From Flammeovirgaceae bacterium UBA6059 (GTDB lineage Bacteria; Bacteroidota; Bacteroidia; Cytophagales; Cyclobacteriaceae): a stretch of DNA of 64,000 bases. Within the stretch, counting starts at the first letter, position 1. Each line of letters opens with the position of its first letter. The notes beneath the pieces were generated by a model, which did not search any database, was not told the DNA's origin, and worked only from the letters and a program-made list of their open reading frames with translations. This document shows, piece by piece, positions 29,355-38,365 of the stretch. The DNA lies in the NCBI GenBank assembly GCA_002435755.1, contig DIYH01000014.1, forward strand, positions 186,001 to 250,000. The letters run 5' to 3'. The translations under genes and the position numbers were made by a program.

Positions 29355-29385
29355 CTAAAGTAGATCTAACCCATTGAAAAACAAA
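29355..29385 (-). promoter_or_regulatory. Bacteroidota-type promoter of the predicted RNA gene
   Basis: The minus strand reads TTTG (29385-29382), 19 nt, then TACTTTAG (29362-29355). This is one mismatch from the known TTTG-N19-TAnnTTTG consensus of the Bacteroidota housekeeping sigma factor. A start near 29349-29350 follows, where the first predicted helix begins. Confidence 0.68.
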
Positions 29386-29459
29386 CTATTCAGGCCTGAA
29401 GTAACCCACAAGATATCCACCAAGTAATACCATGCTTATCCACATACAATTGTGGATTG

Positions 29460-30350
29460 CTATTTAGTATTCTTGATGAGGTTGACAATCAAGCTTGTCA
29501 TCAAGTCGGGTTTATCTTCTTGAATAAAGTGACCACCACCTGCGACGATTGGATGATACATTCCCTTACATCCAGGTATTAGCTTTTGTATGACTTTCTC
29601 TCCTCCCCTTGTGATTGGATCAGAATCACCAAAGGCAGTTAGGAACGGCTTATCAAATGACCCAAGCTCTTTCCATGCTTCTCTATTCGTCGCAGCTTCA
29701 GGATCATCAAAATCAATTGGAACGATGGAAGGGAAAACCCTAGCCCCAACCTTATATGACTCATCAGGAAATGGTGCATTGTAGGCAGCAATTATCTCTT
29801 CACTGAGTTCTGACGCTGAACCCATTTGGATCACACGGCCAATGTCAAACTCTTTGGAGGTCTTCGAAAATTCTCTCCACTTAAGAAAAGCTTCTGAAGG
29901 TGCTGGTTGCCCTATCGGTAAAAAAGTATTGGAAGCCACGACTCTTGCAAATAGCTGCGGTTCAAAAGCTACCATTCTAAGACCAAGTAATCCTCCCCAA
30001 TCCTGACAGAACAAATTGATTTCCGATAAGCCAAGTTGCTCAATAAATGATTTGAGCCAATTATAGTGATTCTGGTAAGTATAAACTGTCTCGTCAGTGG
30101 GCTTGTCAGATTTGCCAAATCCGATCAAATCAGGAGCGATCACTCTAATCCCAGCCCTGGTGATTCTCTTGATCATTCGTCGATAGAGAAAAGACCAACT
30201 AGGTTCGCCGTGAAGTAACAAGACAACCTGTTCACTTTCCCCATAATCGACATAATGCATCCTCATCTCGTCAATCTCCACATAATTCTCCTTGAATTCA
30301 TAATCAGGAAGATTTTGAAATTGCTCTTCTGGGGTCTGCAGTATGTCCAT
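29460..30350 (-). CDS. Haloalkane dehalogenase-type alpha/beta hydrolase
   Basis: 296 residues. The nucleophile elbow CQDWGG places an aspartate (D117) where most hydrolases have serine, next to halide-binding W118. HGEPSW supplies E49 of the oxyanion region in the DhlA-like arrangement, and GGGHFIQ gives catalytic H274. These features identify a haloalkane dehalogenase (subfamily I-like), which hydrolyses carbon-halogen bonds to alcohols. No signal peptide is visible, so it is probably cytoplasmic. It is preceded by 104 bp with no obvious promoter. The predicted RNA gene lies downstream. The natural substrate cannot be read from the neighbourhood. Confidence 0.9.
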   Translation of the reverse strand: MDILQTPEEQFQNLPDYEFKENYVEIDEMRMHYVDYGESEQVVLLLHGEPSWSFLYRRMIKRITRAGIRVIAPDLIGFGKSDKPTDETVYTYQNHYNWLKSFIEQLGLSEINLFCQDWGGLLGLRMVAFEPQLFARVVASNTFLPIGQPAPSEAFLKWREFSKTSKEFDIGRVIQMGSASELSEEIIAAYNAPFPDESYKVGARVFPSIVPIDFDDPEAATNREAWKELGSFDKPFLTAFGDSDPITRGGEKVIQKLIPGCKGMYHPIVAGGGHFIQEDKPDLMTSLIVNLIKNTK

Positions 30351-30454
30351 GGTTCGAGAGTTAGATTTGGCTGGTTCTAATTTAAGATGATCAGATCAAT
30401 TTACCATCCCATTCAGCCTCAGCATTGACGACTGGTCAAGGTATTGGTTCCTAG

Positions 30455-31453
30455 CTAGCCTACAGCAATTGGATGAAGCTGTTCATACTGAATTTTTAGG
30501 CTTACGAATTCTCCTAAACTGAGGTCTTGGTCATGGTAAAAGTAGAGCATTAACTCATCCAACTCAGCAGTTAGCAAGTATTGCTGACCAGTATATGCAG
30601 AACCAGTGATCTTTACCGCAGGCCCATCATTAGCAATTGTTATATGCTCGGGTCTGAAGCCCATATACTGAGCATCTTCCTTGAGTTTCCAGTGTTTCAA
30701 AAGAAATTTAGCACTTACTATGTTGTATGGCCCGAATAACTGAGCAACGTAGCTGTTGAGCGGCTGGAGATAGTGCTGCCGAGGAGAAGCAATGGAAAGC
30801 AATGCCCCGTCTTTCATTACAACTATCCTATCGGAAATCGATAACGCATCAATGGGATCATGCGTCACTATCAAGGCACTCGTGTTAGATGTACTCAGGA
30901 TATGCTTCAGCTCGCTTTTCAAGGATAACTTGATCGTGTGATCAAGCTGATTGAAAGGCTCGTCCATCAAAATAAGACTTGGATTATCGGCTAAAGATCG
31001 CGCTATCGCAACCCTCTGCTTTTGACCACCCGAAAGGTCCATGGTGATCTTATCCTCTAGCCTATTGAGATTACAAAGTGCTATTAACTCTGCCACTCTT
31101 TCTTCTTGATAATCCTTATTGTATCGTCTTAGCGGATGTTTAATAGTTTTAAAAACCGTACTCCGAGGTGATAATTGAAAATCTTGTTTGACGATCTCGA
31201 CATCTTCGAACCCCTTGACCAAGAGATGTTTAGGGTCAATCATCAACTCACCATTGACATGAACTTGACCTTTAGTGGGAGAAAGATGGCCTGCGATGAG
31301 ATTGAGTAATGTGCTTTTCCCGCTACCGCTTGACCCAACAAGGGTAACGATTTCCTGACCCCCTAATTCAAAGGAGACATCTTTTACTGCGGATTGACGC
31401 TCTCCGGGATATTCAAAGGAGAGCTCATTAGCCTTTAGAACGCTTGAAGACAA
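30455..31453 (-). CDS. ABC transporter ATP-binding protein with C-terminal TOBE-like domain
   Basis: 332 residues. Walker A GSSGSGKS, Q-loop VKQDFQLSP, signature LSGGQKQRVAIARSLA, Walker B LILMDEP and H-loop VTHD are all intact. The last 90 residues (MGFRPEHITIAN onward) form a TOBE/MOP-like regulatory domain, as in PotA/FbpC importers of the MOI group. No permease or binding protein is adjacent. It lies 14 bp after the prc protease gene, so the two are cotranscribed. It is an orphan ATPase that must work with a permease encoded elsewhere or have a non-transport role. Confidence 0.9.
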   Translation of the reverse strand: MSSSVLKANELSFEYPGERQSAVKDVSFELGGQEIVTLVGSSGSGKSTLLNLIAGHLSPTKGQVHVNGELMIDPKHLLVKGFEDVEIVKQDFQLSPRSTVFKTIKHPLRRYNKDYQEERVAELIALCNLNRLEDKITMDLSGGQKQRVAIARSLADNPSLILMDEPFNQLDHTIKLSLKSELKHILSTSNTSALIVTHDPIDALSISDRIVVMKDGALLSIASPRQHYLQPLNSYVAQLFGPYNIVSAKFLLKHWKLKEDAQYMGFRPEHITIANDGPAVKITGSAYTGQQYLLTAELDELMLYFYHDQDLSLGEFVSLKIQYEQLHPIAVG

Positions 31454-31467
31454 TACTAATTCTGCTA

Positions 31468-33591
31468 CTAGCCTACCCCATTGTACTTGACCATCTCCGC
31501 CAGCAGTTTGAGTCCTTCTTTGAGGTAAGGGTCGTTCTTAATCTTCTCAATGGTATCCTCATTGTCCACTGGGAAGATTTCAGAATAGTCAATAGTTGTC
31601 TCTAGCTCATCTCGGTCAGATTTGTTGGCCTCACGTTCTGCCTTTCTAGTGTCATAGTTGAGAGAAACCAAGGTCTTGTTTCGATTTTCTTTAGACTTTT
31701 CTATTCTGCCAACAAGGTCAATGAGATCGGGATCTGTCTTTAAATCTTCTGCGTAGAGTAAGCTCAAATGTTTGATAAGCTCTTCCGAGATTCTATTTCG
31801 TGAAGAGAATCGAGCATTATTGATCTGATCCCAGGGAAGTGAGTTTGCCTCAGAGCTTTCTCCAAACTCATCCGCATCATATGGGCTTGGAAACTGTATA
31901 TCCGGACCTACACCAATGTTCTGGGTGCTGCTGCCGGACACGCGGTAGTACTGCGCCAATGTCAGCTTCAATTGACCTAAGGGCTCTTCAGAACTTGGCA
32001 GGAATTGTCCTAACCCAACGAGGTTCTGTACGGAACCCTTTCCAAAGGTAGTCTCTCCAATGATGATTCCTCTTTGATAATCTTGTATGGCGCCAGAAAA
32101 GATCTCACTTGCCGAAGCACTGAATCTATTTGTCATCACCGCTAATGGCCCGTCGTAGAACACGTCGCTCCCCGCAGCTCTTTCAATATCTATCAGTCCA
32201 TTAGATTTCTTCACTTGTACAACAGGGCCACCAGGAATGAAAAGGCTGGTTAAATCAACAGCCTCTTGTAGTGCTCCACCTCCATTGTTTCTAAGGTCAA
32301 TCATTAGACCATCCATGCCCTGCTCTTCAAGTTCCCCAATGAGTTTTTTAACATCGCGGCTCACACTTTTATAGTCCGGAAGTCCTTTTTGAGCATCTTC
32401 GAAGTTGATATAAAAACTTGGAATGGTAATAACTCCTAAATTGAAGGTAGTTAGACCATCAGAGATAGGTATGATCTCAGCTTTTGCATCATCTTCTGCA
32501 AGTTTGATCTTGTCCCTCACCAACCTAAGCGTATCCGGTAAAGCGTTAACTGCTGCATCCTTTCGCTGTAATAAAAGCTGTACTACTGTCCCCTTTGGGC
32601 CTTTGATCTTCGCTACAACATCATCAAGTCTCCAACCTACGACATCTTCAAACTTACCTTCATCACCTTGGGCTACACCCACGATCAAGTCATCTTTGAA
32701 AATATCCTTGCTCCTGGCAGCAGGACCACCTGGTACCACTTCATAGACTTTTGTAAAGTCAATTTCCTGGACCAATCGAGCTCCAATGCCTTCCAAGGAA
32801 TGACTCATGTTCTGCTGAAAACGATCTGATGATACTGGCGAAAAATAGCTTGTGTGTGGGTCAAACGCTTCCGTGAAGGCATTCATATACAGTTCGTAGA
32901 CATCTTCAGGCTTTTGTTGTGTGAGCCCCTTCTGAAAATTGCGATAGCGCTTAACAAGTATTTCTTTACTATCCTCCCACTCTTTACCTGAAAGTTTCCA
33001 GCTGAGCGTAGTACTTTTGATCTTCTTCCTCCAGAAGTCGTTGACCTCTTCAACAGATTCTCTCCACACCATCTTATCCCTGTCAAAATCCATTTCTTCC
33101 TCGAGAGAATAATTTGGTTCGTTTTCTAGTAGCTCAAGTGCATAGGCCACTCGATCCGTCGCTCTTTCTCGATAGATTCTAAAAATCTGAAATGGCACAT
33201 CGAGATTGCCTTTCTTAATATCATCATCTAGCTGTAAACGATACTTCTCAAAGTAATCAATATCAGCCCTTAAGAAATACTCCTTATTGGGGTCAATCGA
33301 ATTGATAAACTTGTCATAGATCACTGAAGACAGAGAATCATTAACAGCAACCTTACGATAGTGGTGCTGATTGAGAAGGCTTGAGATAAGAAGTGTGGAT
33401 CGAAAATGCTTCTGCTCCGGGCTAAGAATACCAGTGGTATCAGGTTCCCATTCGTTAGATTCAATCTCGTCCAGGGCTCCAGTTACGGTACTTTCTATGA
33501 TGGGTTCAGGGGTGGCATTTAGTGGAGTTCTAACATCCGTAAACCCCCAAACAAACAAAAAGCCAACGACTAAAACAGATATAAACTTCAT
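31468..33591 (-). CDS. prc: Carboxy-terminal processing protease (Prc/Tsp, family S41A)
   Basis: 707 residues with an N-terminal signal/anchor (about 1-26). A helical N-terminal domain precedes a PDZ domain (LEGIGARLVQ ... VPGGPAARS) and the S41 catalytic core. The core includes MIDLRNNGGGALQEA, the serine segment NRFSASASEIFSGA and the lysine segment GETTFGKGSVQ. The C-terminal DUF3340-like helical region is present (SLNYDTRKAEREANKSD), as in E. coli Tsp. It degrades or trims periplasmic proteins from their C-termini. It is the first gene of a pair with the orphan ATPase. Confidence 0.95.
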   Translation of the reverse strand: MKFISVLVVGFLFVWGFTDVRTPLNATPEPIIESTVTGALDEIESNEWEPDTTGILSPEQKHFRSTLLISSLLNQHHYRKVAVNDSLSSVIYDKFINSIDPNKEYFLRADIDYFEKYRLQLDDDIKKGNLDVPFQIFRIYRERATDRVAYALELLENEPNYSLEEEMDFDRDKMVWRESVEEVNDFWRKKIKSTTLSWKLSGKEWEDSKEILVKRYRNFQKGLTQQKPEDVYELYMNAFTEAFDPHTSYFSPVSSDRFQQNMSHSLEGIGARLVQEIDFTKVYEVVPGGPAARSKDIFKDDLIVGVAQGDEGKFEDVVGWRLDDVVAKIKGPKGTVVQLLLQRKDAAVNALPDTLRLVRDKIKLAEDDAKAEIIPISDGLTTFNLGVITIPSFYINFEDAQKGLPDYKSVSRDVKKLIGELEEQGMDGLMIDLRNNGGGALQEAVDLTSLFIPGGPVVQVKKSNGLIDIERAAGSDVFYDGPLAVMTNRFSASASEIFSGAIQDYQRGIIIGETTFGKGSVQNLVGLGQFLPSSEEPLGQLKLTLAQYYRVSGSSTQNIGVGPDIQFPSPYDADEFGESSEANSLPWDQINNARFSSRNRISEELIKHLSLLYAEDLKTDPDLIDLVGRIEKSKENRNKTLVSLNYDTRKAEREANKSDRDELETTIDYSEIFPVDNEDTIEKIKNDPYLKEGLKLLAEMVKYNGVG

Positions 33592-33693
33592 GCAATAATT
33601 TGAATAAGCCAGTAAATACGTCCTTACTTAACGGTCAAACCGAATAATTGATCAAGATAATGCGAAATAATTGATCTGTGGGCTTAGAGTGAT

Positions 33694-33732
33694 ATAAAAA
33701 GAAGAAGCCCTTATCGTTATCGAGAGGGCTTC
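33694..33732 (-). terminator. Rho-independent terminator after the DUF2807 gene
   Basis: Minus-strand stem GAAGCCCT/AGGGCTTC (33725-33732 with 33704-33711), 13-nt loop, then TTCTTTTT. It lies about 28 bp beyond the stop at 33761. Confidence 0.87.
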
Positions 33733-33760
33733 ATGATTAGTATAATATATTCAGGTGATA

Positions 33761-34447
33761 TCAGGACCTACGCACGCTTCCACTACTGCTGCTTTTGGTG
33801 ATTTGCTTGTCTGGATCACCTTTGTATCGTATAGAACCACTACTACTAGCATTGGCCCTCAACTCCTTGCTTACTGATATACGTGCATTCCCGCTGCTAC
33901 TCGCTCTTGCCTCGCAGATCTCACTGTCCAGGTCATAGGCGTGATAGCTGCCCGAACTGCTTACACTCACATCCTGTTTTACGGTAGTACCTGACAAGGA
34001 CAATCGTCCGGAACTAGAAACTTCTACCTCAAGCTCTCTTACGTCTACCGTCAATGTGGCATTACCACTACTACTTGCCCGACATTCAAAATACTCAGAT
34101 TTTATTGTCCCTTCATTGTAAACTTCTGCCGATGAGCTTACGCTTACACCCTCTAATTGTCGGTACGTCAGGCGAACCGTGACATCAGTATTGCGCCACC
34201 ACCTGCCATTATTTTTGATCTCCACAACCAGTTTATCACCACTGAGCCTTGTCACAACATCATCAGCGTCCATCCCATCTGCTTCGATAACTGCCTCATT
34301 TCTATTTCCTTCAATAAGAATTAGTTCGATAGACTCCCCAACAGAAACACGTCGAAAATCATTTAAAGAGCGCGTGTCACGAGATTGGGCTATGGCTAAA
34401 CTTGCACTCAACAGGGCAACAATAAGAAATATACTTTTTAGTTTCAT
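33761..34447 (-). CDS. Exported DUF2807 (head GIN) beta-solenoid protein
   Basis: 228 residues from MKLKSIFLIVALLSA, which gives a clean signal peptide ending AIAQ. An ATG 8 codons upstream (34471) is possible but would add a polar lead. The body has the DUF2807 pattern: an opening FRRVSVGESIELILIEGN, then repeats with SSS(G/A) turns about every 17-22 residues. These alternate SSSGNA, SSSGRL, SSSGSY and SSSGSI. It is predicted to be a beta-solenoid on the cell surface or in the periplasm. Its repeat logic resembles the DUF4097 protein at 28131. It has its own terminator and lies divergent to the SDR gene. Function unknown. Confidence 0.87.
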   Translation of the reverse strand: MKLKSIFLIVALLSASLAIAQSRDTRSLNDFRRVSVGESIELILIEGNRNEAVIEADGMDADDVVTRLSGDKLVVEIKNNGRWWRNTDVTVRLTYRQLEGVSVSSSAEVYNEGTIKSEYFECRASSSGNATLTVDVRELEVEVSSSGRLSLSGTTVKQDVSVSSSGSYHAYDLDSEICEARASSSGNARISVSKELRANASSSGSIRYKGDPDKQITKSSSSGSVRRS

Positions 34448-34609
34448 GTGCGTTAAATTGATTTTTAGCAATCACATGGAATCTTTGAATAATAATTCAT
34501 CCTCAGTTGGTGTAAAATAGAGTTTGAATTTTTAATGTCGATTTCATGTGTTTTTATTTTCTACTATTAGACTCTGGAAACAAAACAAAGTTGCACACAA
34601 TAGAAGAAC

Positions 34610-35434
34610 ATGTCAGATAAAAATCTCCCTGTGATCATCATAACTGGCGCTGCTTCAGGCATTGGACAACACATGGCCCAGGTTTTCTCTAAGCGTCCTT
34701 ATCGACTGGTAGTCACAGATCGCAATTTCGACCAGTTGTCCATGATCTTTTCTGCCAGTGACCATCGACTTGTACTGGCTCATGATATCTCCCTACCGGA
34801 AAAATGGCAACAAGTACTTGATCATACGTTGGAGCAATTTGGTCGGGTGGACTATCTCTTCAACATCGCGGCAATCATAGAGCCCGGTTTCATATTTAAT
34901 ACTAATGTTGGAAGTATAGACCAACATATGGATATTAATGCCAAGGGAACATTCTATGGTATGAAAATCATAGGTGATCAGATGGTGCGCCAAGGTTCAG
35001 GCCATATTATCAACATTGCGTCACTAGCAGGTGTCGCTCCTATTTACGGTATAAGTTTATACTCTGCGAGCAAATACGCCGTAAGGGGTTATTCATTAGC
35101 GGTAGCTCAAGAACTTCGTGAGAAAAATGTGTATTGCACTGTGATATGTCCGGATCTGGTAGATACTCCAATGTTGGATCTGCAATTGAATTATGATAAA
35201 GAAACAGCTTTGACCTTCAGTGGCAACAAGACACTATCGGTCTCGGATATAGAAAAAGCTATCCTCAAGGCCATGAGAACTCGTCAGTTGGAAATTTGCG
35301 TACCTGAATCAAGGGGTTACACGGCTAAAATCGCTAATTTCCTGCCTCAGATTTCGTTCTGGTTAAAGAAAGAATTAATCGCTAAAGGACAGGCTAATCG
35401 AACAAGATTAAAAAAGGATAGAATAGAGAAATGA
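34610..35434 (+). CDS. Short-chain dehydrogenase/reductase
   Basis: 274 residues. The Rossmann nucleotide motif TGAASGIG is at about 12-19, NIAAI supplies the NAG-type segment, a serine lies in NIASLAG, and the YSASKYA active site gives Tyr and Lys. This is a classical SDR, NAD(P)-dependent and cytoplasmic. The basic C-terminal extension (KKELIAKGQANRTRLKKDRIEK) could associate with membranes. The next gene, a small barrel protein, overlaps by 4 bp (ATGA), so translation is coupled. The substrate is unknown. Confidence 0.9.
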   Translation: MSDKNLPVIIITGAASGIGQHMAQVFSKRPYRLVVTDRNFDQLSMIFSASDHRLVLAHDISLPEKWQQVLDHTLEQFGRVDYLFNIAAIIEPGFIFNTNVGSIDQHMDINAKGTFYGMKIIGDQMVRQGSGHIINIASLAGVAPIYGISLYSASKYAVRGYSLAVAQELREKNVYCTVICPDLVDTPMLDLQLNYDKETALTFSGNKTLSVSDIEKAILKAMRTRQLEICVPESRGYTAKIANFLPQISFWLKKELIAKGQANRTRLKKDRIEK

Positions 35435-36003
35435 TGACATATAGATTACCCTTGGTTCTAAGTTTTATGTTGATTGGCTCTTATGCCCTGGCCCAAACGG
35501 CATACTTAAAGGCTGGTCCGCAACTGGCAACACTTGCTGGAAATCAACGAGCCGACAATGGCCAATACTTATCCTTTCTAGCAGGACTTGGGTTTGAATC
35601 TCCGATTCAATCTCTTGATCAGATCGAGTTTACGGCAGAGCTCAACTTCTCCAGGCTCGGTTTCCAAAGTGAATTAATTGACAACAGTGAGATCAGACTG
35701 AATTATGTGAACGTGCCGCTTTTGATCAGAAGGAGTTTCGGTACTACAGGTCTGTATGCTGGTACAGGCTTTGGTTATGGCCTACTCCTCAGGGCTGCAG
35801 CCGTGGGAGGTGGTCTGAAGGCTTTGATCAACGAAGAGTATCGTTCTACTGATTTGTTTGTTCCTATATCAGTTGGCTATTACCTAAGTGATGGTTGGAG
35901 TGTTGATTTAAGATATCACCTGGGCATCAATGATATTACTGTCAATGAATTGAACGAGAGTTATAATCGTTCCTTACAACTCACTTTGCATTATTTCCTT
36001 TGA
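35431..36003 (+). CDS. Small outer-membrane beta-barrel protein
   Basis: 190 residues with a signal peptide (about 1-21, YALAQT). The mature part alternates amphipathic strands with aromatic girdle residues and ends in SLQLTLHYFL, a terminal strand with an aromatic near the end. The opening AYLKAGPQLATLAGN and GLYAGTGFGYGLLLRAA segments are those of the PorT-like/outer membrane barrel family common in Bacteroidota. It is predicted to have 8 strands. It overlaps the SDR stop by 4 bp and its stop abuts the convergent acyltransferase stop with no gap. Specific role unknown. Confidence 0.8.
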   Translation: MMTYRLPLVLSFMLIGSYALAQTAYLKAGPQLATLAGNQRADNGQYLSFLAGLGFESPIQSLDQIEFTAELNFSRLGFQSELIDNSEIRLNYVNVPLLIRRSFGTTGLYAGTGFGYGLLLRAAAVGGGLKALINEEYRSTDLFVPISVGYYLSDGWSVDLRYHLGINDITVNELNESYNRSLQLTLHYFL

Positions 36004-36546
36004 TCACCTAACACCCAGCTCGGGGTGCTTACCGGTAATACCTCGGAAGTAACTCATGATCTCTTCAATGTCACTTTCAAGATTCCCGGTGGGATAAAAG
36101 GGCTCTCTTAGCTCCACGAATTTATGTTTGAAGTCAAATCCAACCATCAGGATGGGCACCTTTGCATTGAACGCCATATAGTAAAATCCTGTTTTCCATT
36201 TGGGAACGTACGAACGTGTGCCTTCGGGAGTTAACACAACCACCAGTTTCTCTCTACTATTAAAGAGGTCCACCACGAAATCTACTAGTTTGGTGTTTTT
36301 GCTCCTATCTACCGGGTACCCCCCCATCTTTTTGAGTGCCCAGCCTATGACAGGTGTTTTGAATAATTCGGCTTTACCAAGAAAAATCCCTTCTAACCGT
36401 AGAATGGTTTTGGCAGCCCAACCTACCGGAAAATCCCAATAACTCGTATGTGGCGCTACGATAAGAATGTACTTAGGAATATCAGGAAGGCCTCCTCTGA
36501 TACTCCAGCCGAAGATTTTGTACATAAAGAGGAAAAACTGCCTCAT
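36004..36546 (-). CDS. 1-acylglycerol-3-phosphate acyltransferase-like protein
   Basis: 180 residues, shorter than typical PlsC (about 240) but like the compact Bacteroidota form. The catalytic H-x4-D box is APHTSYWDF (H33, D38), and the glycerol-phosphate site is TPEGTRS followed by KWKTGFYYMA. It would acylate a lysophospholipid or similar acceptor at the inner membrane. Its start overlaps the patatin stop by 4 bp (ATGA), making it the last gene of accA-patatin-plsC-like. Confidence 0.88.
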   Translation of the reverse strand: MRQFFLFMYKIFGWSIRGGLPDIPKYILIVAPHTSYWDFPVGWAAKTILRLEGIFLGKAELFKTPVIGWALKKMGGYPVDRSKNTKLVDFVVDLFNSREKLVVVLTPEGTRSYVPKWKTGFYYMAFNAKVPILMVGFDFKHKFVELREPFYPTGNLESDIEEIMSYFRGITGKHPELGVR

Positions 36547-37322
36547 GCCTCTTCTAACTTTAGTTCTCTTTTAAGCTTAGATTTCTTAGCAAAGTATTTT
36601 ATGGTATACTGGTAGCCTATATCGAAGATCTCAGCTGCTTTTTTGAAGTCAAATACATTGTAACCACTCAACTGTTTAGGTTCAAGAAATACGTCGCATT
36701 TGTCTTGTCTGGCATAGACATTATAATTGATGGTCATCATCATCGTCCTTTCGAACACTGCCTTCATGTTGGCCGGTTTGACCTTTGCATCAATTGGATT
36801 AGTGTGCACACCTATCACCCTATCGCAATGACCAATAAGTGGTTCCACAGGTAAGTTATTAATGATACCACCATCAATATACAGTTTTCGATTGATCTCA
36901 ACAGGGTTGAAGATCACAGGAAGACAGGATGATGCCAAGATCGGTTTAACCAATTCTCCACTGTAGAAGAACTTTGACTTTCCTTTCTTTACGTTAGTAG
37001 CTACTACTGTCAGTGATAGTTGTAGTTCATCAAAAGTCTTTGCCTTAAGATATCGATTAAAGAGAGCTTCTGATTTTTCGATCCGTAACAAGCCTCGCCA
37101 GTTGATAGCAGGCTGTACCATTTTAAACAAATTGGTCTTGACGATCAGGTCGAAGATTTCCTTTGGTTTGTATCCATCAGCATAAAAAGCTCCCGCAATC
37201 GCCCCGGCACTTGCTCCGGATATAATACTGATTTTGATATCAAGCTCTTCCAGAGCCTGCATGACGCCAAGGTGAGCAATACCTCTGGCCCCACCTCCAG
37301 ACAGTACCAGCCCTATCTTCAC
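36543..37322 (-). CDS. Patatin-like phospholipase (RssA-like)
   Basis: 259 residues. The glycine-rich oxyanion loop LSGGGARGIAHLG, nucleophile S38 in SGASAGA and dyad aspartate D150 in YIDGG are all present. It is a cytoplasmic or membrane-associated serine lipase releasing fatty acids from phospholipids. It is tightly packed between accA (2 bp gap) and the acyltransferase gene (4 bp overlap), which places phospholipid turnover next to fatty-acid initiation. Confidence 0.92.
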   Translation of the reverse strand: MKIGLVLSGGGARGIAHLGVMQALEELDIKISIISGASAGAIAGAFYADGYKPKEIFDLIVKTNLFKMVQPAINWRGLLRIEKSEALFNRYLKAKTFDELQLSLTVVATNVKKGKSKFFYSGELVKPILASSCLPVIFNPVEINRKLYIDGGIINNLPVEPLIGHCDRVIGVHTNPIDAKVKPANMKAVFERTMMMTINYNVYARQDKCDVFLEPKQLSGYNVFDFKKAAEIFDIGYQYTIKYFAKKSKLKRELKLEEA

Positions 37323-37324
37323 AA

Positions 37325-38275
37325 TTACTTTTCTTGATATACACCCATTCCACCAAACTTATCAATGCGCTTGGAAATACGTGAATCTGGCTTCTGTTTA
37401 TTGAGCGCCTTAATTTCTTTGATGAGTACTTTCTTAAGTTCTGCGGCAGCAGCTTTCATGTCATTATGTGCTCCTCCCAGTGGTTCCTTAATTACTCCAT
37501 CTATCAAGCCATATGAAAGCATGTCTTTGGCGGTGAGTTTCAATGCTTCTGCAGCCTGCTCTTTGTATTCCCAACTTCGCCAGAGTATTGAAGAACAGCT
37601 TTCAGGAGAAATCACAGAATACCACGTATTTTCCATCATAAGCACACGATCTCCTATAGCTATACCCAAGGCTCCACCGGAGGCACCTTCACCGATGATA
37701 ACACATATCACCGGCACTTTAAGCATAAACATCTCTTTCAAATTGCGAGCAATAGCTTCTCCCTGTCCCCTTTGCTCAGCTTCTATGCCGGGAAATGCAC
37801 CAGGAGTATCTATTAAGGTAACAACTGGCTTATTGAACTTTTCCGCCACTTTCATCAGCCGGAGAGCTTTACGGTAACCCTCAGGATTGGCCATCCCAAA
37901 GTTCCTCATCTGACGTTGCTTGGTATTTCTGCCTTTTTGCTGACCGATCAACATTACCGACATCCCATCAATATCCGCAAACCCACCAACCATGGCTTTA
38001 TCATCACTTACAGAGCGGTCACCGTGAAGCTCTACAAAATCATTAGCGATCTCGTAGATATAGTCAAGTGTATACGGACGGTCCGGATGGCGTGAAAGCT
38101 GTACTCTTTGCCATCTCGTCAGATTCTCAAAAGTCTCGGTTTTGAGTTTGGTCAATCTATCTTCGAGTGCCTCTATGGCTTTAGCTACATCAGCATCACT
38201 ATCTGAAGCCAGTTGCTTCATATCCTCTAGTTTGCTTTCCAATTCAGCTATGGGTTTCTCGAATTCTAATAGCAT
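37325..38275 (-). CDS. accA: Acetyl-CoA carboxylase carboxyltransferase subunit alpha
   Basis: 316 residues from the ATG at 38275 (MLLEFEKPIAELESKLEDM), the usual family start. A TTG seven codons further upstream is less likely. Recognised segments are the N-terminal coiled helix, RHPDRPYTLDYI, LHGDRSVSDDKAMVGGFA, the IDTPGAFPGIEAEQRGQGEAIARNL loop and GEGASGGALGIAIGDRV. With AccD it transfers carboxyl from biotin to acetyl-CoA, the first step of fatty-acid synthesis. It is the first gene of a three-gene lipid operon. Confidence 0.96.
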   Translation of the reverse strand: MLLEFEKPIAELESKLEDMKQLASDSDADVAKAIEALEDRLTKLKTETFENLTRWQRVQLSRHPDRPYTLDYIYEIANDFVELHGDRSVSDDKAMVGGFADIDGMSVMLIGQQKGRNTKQRQMRNFGMANPEGYRKALRLMKVAEKFNKPVVTLIDTPGAFPGIEAEQRGQGEAIARNLKEMFMLKVPVICVIIGEGASGGALGIAIGDRVLMMENTWYSVISPESCSSILWRSWEYKEQAAEALKLTAKDMLSYGLIDGVIKEPLGGAHNDMKAAAAELKKVLIKEIKALNKQKPDSRISKRIDKFGGMGVYQEK

Positions 38276-38365
38276 GGGCTGTTTTGTTTCGGGCAAATTT
38301 AGATAAATCTATATGAACCCATCACAAAGAAAATAAACTGAAAAGTGAATTATTTTAAGATGGGT

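Noticed and set aside
29105..29377. 90-codon open frame on the plus strand in the gap next to the haloalkane dehalogenase gene
   Set aside because: It lies antisense to the predicted RNA gene, its translation has no family resemblance and is Leu/Ser/Phe-rich as expected for chance, and the terminator and promoter signals run on the other strand.
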